From the NCBI GenBank assembly GCA_964517075.1, contig CAZFAT010000212.1:1-10845 (forward strand): 10,845 bases of DNA, read 5' to 3'. Position 1 is the stretch's first letter. Each line of letters starts with the position of its first letter. The notes beneath the pieces were generated by a model that was not told the DNA's origin, did no database searches, and worked only from the letters and a program-made list of their open reading frames with translations. This DNA comes from CAZFAT01 sp964517075 (GTDB lineage: Bacteria > Acidobacteriota > Vicinamibacteria > Vicinamibacterales > SCN-69-37). The position numbers and the translations under genes were made by a program. Below, piece after piece: positions 6,819 to 10,845 of this stretch.

Positions 6819-7586
6819 ATGAGGGCAAACGGCCACCTCGCAGTCAGGCGGCTCCTGGTCGGGGGCGTGCTGCTGTACGCGCTCGCGCTCGACGCGCAGG
6901 CGCCATCACCGGTGCGCGCCTGGCTCGCCTCCGGCGCATCGATGCCCGTACCGACTTACCGCGTCATCCCCGCCTTCACGGCCGACGGCACCGCCGACGT
7001 GGCACACGGCGCCGTCGAGGTCGAGGTGGTGGTCGACGCCAGCGGCCGGGTCGCCCATGCGCGCGTCGTGACCCGCCTGGCGGACGCCTACGACCGGGCC
7101 AGCCTCGAGGCCGTCAAGCGCTGGCGATTCCAGCCGGCCCAGCGATCCGGCCGGCCCGCGATCACGCTCATCGGCGTGCGCTTCATGTTCCTGCCGCCGA
7201 AACAGGCCGGCGCGTCGTCCGAGGTGTCCGCGCTCACCGGGCTGCTCCCGCGCCGGCCCCTGCCATCATCCGCCGCGCCGGGGGGCGTCTATCCGATGAC
7301 AGGCACGCCCGGCCTCCAGGGGCCGCGGCCGGTCCGCACCATCGTCGCGGAATACACCGAGACGGCGATCCGCCGGAAGATTCAGGGTGAAGTCGAAGTG
7401 GAAGCCATCATTCTCGCCGACGGCACGGTCGGAGCCACGCGAGTCGTGCGATCGCTGGACTCAACCACCGGGTTGGACGAGCAGGCCCTCATCTCCGCCC
7501 GGTACTGGCTCTTCGAGCCGGCGATGCTCAACGGACAAGCCGTGCCGGTGACCTCGAGGCTGGTCCTGACGTTCCGGCTGTACTGA
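6819..7586 (+). CDS. Secreted or periplasmic protein with two TonB C-terminal domains
   Basis: The 255-residue product begins with a signal-like segment: Arg10-Arg11, a hydrophobic core LLVGGVLLYALAL (12-24), and a possible cleavage site after DAQA (25-28). Two homologous domains follow. Domain 1 is about 46-126, with VEVEVVVDASGRVAHARVV and KRWRFQPA. Domain 2 is about 170-255, with VEVEAIILADGTVGATRVV and ARYWLFEPA. Both match the TonB C-terminal fold (beta strand, G-x-V turn, helix, then W-x-F-x-P). A Pro/Gly/Ala-rich linker (about 127-169) joins them. Classical TonB has one such domain, an N-terminal anchor and a long Pro-rich spacer, so this is a TonB-like adaptor rather than standard TonB; similar tandem forms are common in Acidobacteriota. 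No exbB, exbD or outer-membrane receptor is adjacent. GGCGG (6807-6811) is a weak ribosome site for ATG 6819. Confidence 0.82.
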   Translation: MRANGHLAVRRLLVGGVLLYALALDAQAPSPVRAWLASGASMPVPTYRVIPAFTADGTADVAHGAVEVEVVVDASGRVAHARVVTRLADAYDRASLEAVKRWRFQPAQRSGRPAITLIGVRFMFLPPKQAGASSEVSALTGLLPRRPLPSSAAPGGVYPMTGTPGLQGPRPVRTIVAEYTETAIRRKIQGEVEVEAIILADGTVGATRVVRSLDSTTGLDEQALISARYWLFEPAMLNGQAVPVTSRLVLTFRLY

Positions 7587-7680
7587 GCGGTCCCGGCCAT
7601 CGCGTTGACCACCTGCTCCGTCCCTGCGAGGCGCGCGGACACGGTGAGTGACGAGCCCGCGCCGGGCGCGCCGGGCGGCC

Positions 7681-7689
7681 TGTCATAAT
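7681..7689 (+). promoter_or_regulatory. Extended -10 element for a leaderless moaA transcript
   Basis: TGTCATAAT combines an extended -10 dinucleotide (TG, one base, then the hexamer) with CATAAT, a 5 of 6 match to TATAAT. With standard spacing, transcription would start at 7696, exactly the G of the GTG chosen for moaA. No -35 hexamer is visible, which an extended -10 can tolerate. The geometry is the same as that of the carbonic anhydrase promoter in this window. Confidence 0.6.
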
Positions 7690-7695
7690 GCCGTC

Positions 7696-8721
7696 GTGCC
7701 CGTCCTCGACACGCATGGCCGGCCGCTCGAAGCCCTCCGCCTCTCGGTGACCGACCGCTGCAACCTGCGCTGCCACTACTGCATGCCCGAGGACGAGTAC
7801 ACGTGGCTGCCCCGCGACGACCTGTTGAGCTTCGAGGAAATCGCGGCGTTGGCCGAACTGTTTGCGGGCATTGGCGTGCGCCGGCTGCGCATCACCGGCG
7901 GCGAACCGCTGCTCAGGCGGGACCTGCCTGATCTCGTCGCGCGGCTGGCGGAACGGCCGTGGGTGGATGACTTCGCGCTCACCACCAATGGCGTCCTGCT
8001 CGCCCAGGCCGCCGAGGACCTGCGGCGCGCCGGACTCCATCGACTGACCGTCAGCCTCGATACGCTGCGGCGCGATCGGTTCCAACGCCTGGCCCGGGTC
8101 GACGCGCTGCCGCAGGTGTTCGCAGGCCTCGGTGCGGCGCGCCGCGCCGGGTTTCCGCCCGTGAAGCTCGATGCGGTGATCACGCGCGGCGACAATGACG
8201 ATGAGCTGAGCGATCTTGTCGAGTTCGCCCGCGATCTCGGCGCCGAGGTGCGGTTCATCGAGTACATGGACGTCGGCGGCGCCACCGCCTGGCGACCCGA
8301 CGCCGTCGTCCCGCGCGCGGAGATGATCGAGCGGCTGACCGATCGGTACGGGGCCATCACACCTGTCGCGGCCCCCGGCTCATCAGCGCCCGCGGCGCGG
8401 TTTCGTCTGCCGGATGGACTGACCTTCGGCATCATCTCGTCCACATCGCAACCCTTCTGCGCGACCTGCGATCGCGCGCGGCTGACGGCCGACGGCGTGC
8501 TGCTGCTCTGCCTGTACGCGCGACACGGTCTCGACCTCCGACGGCCGCTGCGCGCCGGCGCGCCCGCCGACACCCTGGATCGCATGATTCGCGCGGTGTG
8601 GGAAGGACGCGCCGATCGCGGCGCCGAGGAGCGCCGCCTCGTCCGCGACCGCGGCGCCTATGTCCCGCTGCGGGCCCTGAAGCGCGACACGCACCTGGAG
8701 ATGCATACGCGGGGAGGGTAG
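7696..8721 (+). CDS. moaA: GTP 3',8-cyclase MoaA, radical SAM enzyme of molybdenum cofactor synthesis
   Basis: The 341-residue protein catalyses the radical SAM cyclisation of GTP to 3',8-cyclo-GTP, the first step of molybdopterin synthesis with MoaC. The N-terminal cluster motif CNLRCHYC gives Cys22, 26 and 29. The SAM-binding GGEPLLR is at 68-74. The second, GTP-binding cluster uses Cys255, Cys258 (CATCDR) and Cys272. The protein ends in Gly-Gly, the conserved MoaA tail needed for activity. GTG 7696 gives the typical N-terminus (PVLDTHGRPLEALRLSVTD). The frame also opens at GTG 7648, but that adds a basic 16-residue stretch without family similarity and would translate through the -10 element. 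moaC, moaD, moaE and mog are not in the window, so moaA stands alone here. It is convergent with ppc. Confidence 0.95.
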   Translation: MPVLDTHGRPLEALRLSVTDRCNLRCHYCMPEDEYTWLPRDDLLSFEEIAALAELFAGIGVRRLRITGGEPLLRRDLPDLVARLAERPWVDDFALTTNGVLLAQAAEDLRRAGLHRLTVSLDTLRRDRFQRLARVDALPQVFAGLGAARRAGFPPVKLDAVITRGDNDDELSDLVEFARDLGAEVRFIEYMDVGGATAWRPDAVVPRAEMIERLTDRYGAITPVAAPGSSAPAARFRLPDGLTFGIISSTSQPFCATCDRARLTADGVLLLCLYARHGLDLRRPLRAGAPADTLDRMIRAVWEGRADRGAEERRLVRDRGAYVPLRALKRDTHLEMHTRGG

Positions 8722-8730
8722 CTCCAGTCG

Positions 8731-8793
8731 TCTCGGTCATCAGTTCTCGGTGCTGATCTCACCCGCCAGACCGGAAACCGAAAACCGAAGACC
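8731..8793 (+). repeat. Heptamer-phased repeats in the convergent moaA/ppc spacer, possible bidirectional terminator
   Basis: Three tandem 7-base units, CCGGAAA, CCGAAAA and CCGAAGA, fill 8771-8791. To the left, TCTCGGT occurs at 8731 and again at 8745, 14 bases (two heptads) apart. The left part and the complement of the right part are alike: CAGTTCTCGGT (8741-8751) and the reverse complement of 8778-8788 match at 9 of 11 positions. An imperfect hairpin is therefore possible between the two convergent genes. Whether it terminates transcription, or is simply an intergenic heptamer repeat of the kind found in some bacterial phyla, cannot be told from one copy. Confidence 0.4.
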
Positions 8794-8801
8794 ACAGGTG
8801 C

Positions 8802-10845
8802 CTATCCCGTATTCCTCATCCCCGCCGCCACGCCGTTGATCGTGATGAGCAGCGCGTGACGCAGCCGGTCCGTCGCGGCGCCGGACTCCCCTTCCTCGCC
8901 GGCCGCTCGCAAACGGCGGAGCAATTCGACCTGCAGCAGGTTGATGGGATCGACGTACGGATTGCGCACGTCAATCGACCGGCGGAGCACGAGGTTGTCC
9001 TCGAGGAGCCGGGACTGCCTCGTCACGGACAGCACCGCCGCGGTCGCACGGGCCAGGCGGTCGCGCAGGGCGTCGCCAATCGGCTGAAGGTGCGGTGGCA
9101 CCAGCACTCGATCGTAGTGCGCGGCGATGCCGGCATCGGCCTTGGCCAACGCCATCGCCGTGAGATCGAGGAGCGCGCGGAAGAACGGCCACTCCCGGTA
9201 CATCGTCTGGCACCGGGCGCGATCGTCGCCCGTCATCGCGGCGCCGGCCAGTTCCTCCACACCCAGCCACGAGCCCAGCAGCAGCCGCGTCTGCATCCAC
9301 CCGAACTGCCACGGGATCGCGCGGAGCGCGGCCAGTTCAGCGCGGCCGCGTCGCCGGCCGGGCCGGCTGCCGATGTGCAACGCGTCAAAATCGGTTTCGG
9401 GCGTGGCGGCGCGGAAGTACTCCAGGAAGCGCGGATCATCGTGGACGATGCGCCGATAGGTCGTCGCGGAGACGTCCGACAGGCGTGTCATGGTTGCGCG
9501 CCAGGCGGGATCGGCGGGTGGGGGCGGCGTGAGCATCGCCTCGAGCGTGGCGGTGGTGTACACCTCGAGCGTTCGTAACGCGATGCCCGGCAGGCCGAAC
9601 TTGGCCTGAATCATCTCACCCTGTTCCGTGACGCGGAGCGTGCCGTCCACCGATCCTGGCGGCTGCGATTGAATGGCCAGATGAGTCGGGCCGCCGCCAC
9701 GGCCGACACTCCCGCCGCGTCCGTGAAACAGCGTGATGGGAATCCCAGCGTCGCGGCCGGCGGCCACGATGGCCTCCTGGGCCTGATACAGCGCCCAGGC
9801 CGCAGCCAGCCGCCCGACGTCCTTCGTCGAATCCGAATAGCCGATCATCACCTCCTGCCGACCGCCCGTCGCGGCGATCCACTCGCGATACCACGGCAGG
9901 CTCAGCAGATCGCGCATCACGCCGCCGGCACGCTCCAGGTCGCTGGCCACTTCGAAGAGGGGAACCACCCGAAGAGGCTGCCTCACGCCGGCCTGCTGCT
10001 GCAGCAGCGCGACGGCGAGCACGTCCGACACCTGGCTCGCGCGCGTGATGACGTACGCCCCCAGCGACTCGGCGCCGAGATCGACCACCGCCCGGAACGT
10101 GTCAAGAACATCGGCGACGTCCGGAGACGGCGCGAACGAGGCGGACGGCGGGCTGGCCGGGCGCTGCAGGGCGGCCCGCAGGAAGCGCTGCCGGTCTGGT
10201 TCGGCCAGGTCGGCATATAGCGCGCCGCGCGCGCGTGCGACGGCCTCAATGGCGTCCGTGTGCCGCGCCGCCTCCTGGCGGATGTCGAGCCGCACGAGCG
10301 TCACGCCGAAGACCGCCGCGCGCCGCAGCAGGTCGGTCAGTCGCCCCGCGGCGATGATTTCGTTCCCGGTGGCGAGGAGCGACGCGTAGCAGAGCTGAAG
10401 CGGTTCGACGAGATCGGCCGTCGACGCGATCCGGTCCGGCGCCGCGATGCGCCCCGCGTCGGGCAGCCCCGGCCCTCCCGCCGTGAGCTGATCGGTCAGC
10501 CAGTGACGGGTCGCGTCGAGCCGGTGGTGCAGATCCCGGAGGACGGCGCGGTACGGTTCCGGCGCATCGCCCGCGCGGGCGCGCAGCGTCGCGTCGGCCG
10601 TGACCATGGACAACTCGCTGCGCAGCTCGTCGATCTCGCGGACCCACAGGTCGGCGGCCGTCCAGCGTGACATCAGGCAGGCCCGCCGGGTCGTTTCGGG
10701 CGTGACTGTGGGATTGCCGTCGCGGTCGCCGCCAATCCAGGAGCCGAACCGGATGGGCGCGGCGTCGAGCGGCAGGCCCTCTCCGGTGGCCGCCCGCAGA
10801 CCACGATCGAGGGCGCGCAGGAAGTCCGGGACGGCGTGCCACAAC
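8802..10845 (-). CDS. ppc: Phosphoenolpyruvate carboxylase, N-terminus outside the window
   Basis: About 680 residues of PEP carboxylase are present, reading in from the right edge to TAG at 8804. E. coli Ppc has 883 residues, so about 200 N-terminal residues, with one catalytic His, lie beyond base 10845; the first codon in the window is not a start. The enzyme carboxylates PEP with bicarbonate to oxaloacetate. Visible signatures include FGSWIGGDRDGNP near the right edge, then VMIGYSDSTKD with the catalytic Lys, FHGRGGSVGRGGGP, the LRVTEQGEMIQAKFG block, GSRPGRRRG (mobile loop), LRAIPW and the C-terminal AAGMRNTG. Residues matching the E. coli aspartate-inhibition site appear kept: the Arg in GRGGSVGRGG, the Lys in ALAKAD, the Arg in DVRNPYVDP and the terminal Asn. 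Feedback by aspartate is therefore plausible. It supplies oxaloacetate to the TCA cycle and aspartate family. Confidence 0.96.
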   Translation of the reverse strand, partial: LWHAVPDFLRALDRGLRAATGEGLPLDAAPIRFGSWIGGDRDGNPTVTPETTRRACLMSRWTAADLWVREIDELRSELSMVTADATLRARAGDAPEPYRAVLRDLHHRLDATRHWLTDQLTAGGPGLPDAGRIAAPDRIASTADLVEPLQLCYASLLATGNEIIAAGRLTDLLRRAAVFGVTLVRLDIRQEAARHTDAIEAVARARGALYADLAEPDRQRFLRAALQRPASPPSASFAPSPDVADVLDTFRAVVDLGAESLGAYVITRASQVSDVLAVALLQQQAGVRQPLRVVPLFEVASDLERAGGVMRDLLSLPWYREWIAATGGRQEVMIGYSDSTKDVGRLAAAWALYQAQEAIVAAGRDAGIPITLFHGRGGSVGRGGGPTHLAIQSQPPGSVDGTLRVTEQGEMIQAKFGLPGIALRTLEVYTTATLEAMLTPPPPADPAWRATMTRLSDVSATTYRRIVHDDPRFLEYFRAATPETDFDALHIGSRPGRRRGRAELAALRAIPWQFGWMQTRLLLGSWLGVEELAGAAMTGDDRARCQTMYREWPFFRALLDLTAMALAKADAGIAAHYDRVLVPPHLQPIGDALRDRLARATAAVLSVTRQSRLLEDNLVLRRSIDVRNPYVDPINLLQVELLRRLRAAGEEGESGAATDRLRHALLITINGVAAGMRNTG

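Noticed and set aside
6802..6822. Six-codon upstream reading frame whose TGA overlaps the TonB-like ATG
   Set aside because: Such short frames arise easily by chance and there is no ribosome site or conservation evidence to support a leader peptide.
6474..6836. Minus-strand open frames starting at 6836 and 6828 in the intergenic gap
   Set aside because: Both are in frames other than the hydrolase-like one, carry no family signature and overlap the TonB-like gene start; the conserved hydrolase block lies in the third frame.
6002..7390. Long plus-strand open frame of 462 codons
   Set aside because: It is antisense to the carbonic anhydrase gene and then out of frame with the TonB-like gene; its composition is Arg/Asp/His-rich, typical of a shadow frame in GC-rich DNA, with no recognisable domain.
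7655..7680. GC-rich palindromic stretch (including GGCGCGCC) before moaA as a terminator for the TonB-like gene
   Set aside because: The possible stems are short and mutually exclusive, and no T-tract follows; it looks like ordinary GC-rich self-complementarity.
7648..7695. Longer moaA starting at GTG 7648
   Set aside because: The extra 16 residues are basic and unlike MoaA N-termini, and the stretch contains the extended -10 element aligned to GTG 7696.

Overview
The window is very GC-rich (about two thirds or more by eye) and densely packed with housekeeping genes. The gene set, the secreted protein with two TonB C-terminal domains, and short heptamer repeats between genes fit Acidobacteriota, possibly the Vicinamibacteria. 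That assignment is inference; no rRNA or other marker here settles it.

Leftward cluster, positions 1-6466 (minus strand). In transcription order it holds a gamma-class carbonic anhydrase-like protein, hisS, aspS, a ROK-family sugar kinase that closely resembles E. coli Mak, phoH (ybeZ), ybeY, and the N-terminal third or so of a CNNM/CorC-type membrane protein (ybeX neighbourhood) that leaves the window at base 1. Spacing tightens downstream: 62 and 73 bases around hisS, 6 and 9 bases around the kinase, then two ATGA overlaps (phoH/ybeY and ybeY/CNNM). A short GC hairpin lies between hisS and aspS. The theme is translation and RNA maturation: two aminoacyl-tRNA synthetases, the PhoH ATPase and the YbeY endoribonuclease.

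Gap 6467-6818. This is not empty. It contains the promoter of the carbonic anhydrase gene and, on the minus strand, an open frame of 79 codons with no usable start. That frame carries the C-terminal signature of an alpha/beta hydrolase and is best read as a gene remnant.

Rightward genes, 6819-8721 (plus strand). A secreted or periplasmic protein with two TonB C-terminal domains is followed by moaA (GTP 3',8-cyclase, molybdenum cofactor synthesis). The moaA start and the carbonic anhydrase start share the same architecture: a -10 hexamer placed so that transcription should begin on the first base of the start codon, as in leaderless mRNAs.

Right end, 8722-10845. A short convergent intergenic spacer with heptamer-phased repeats separates moaA from ppc (phosphoenolpyruvate carboxylase, minus strand), whose N-terminus lies beyond the window.

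I found no mobile element, CRISPR array, tRNA, rRNA or clearly novel multi-gene system. The most useful unusual points are the hydrolase remnant, the paired leaderless start sites, the probable non-discriminating AspRS, and a low-GC patch inside an insertion in YbeY.
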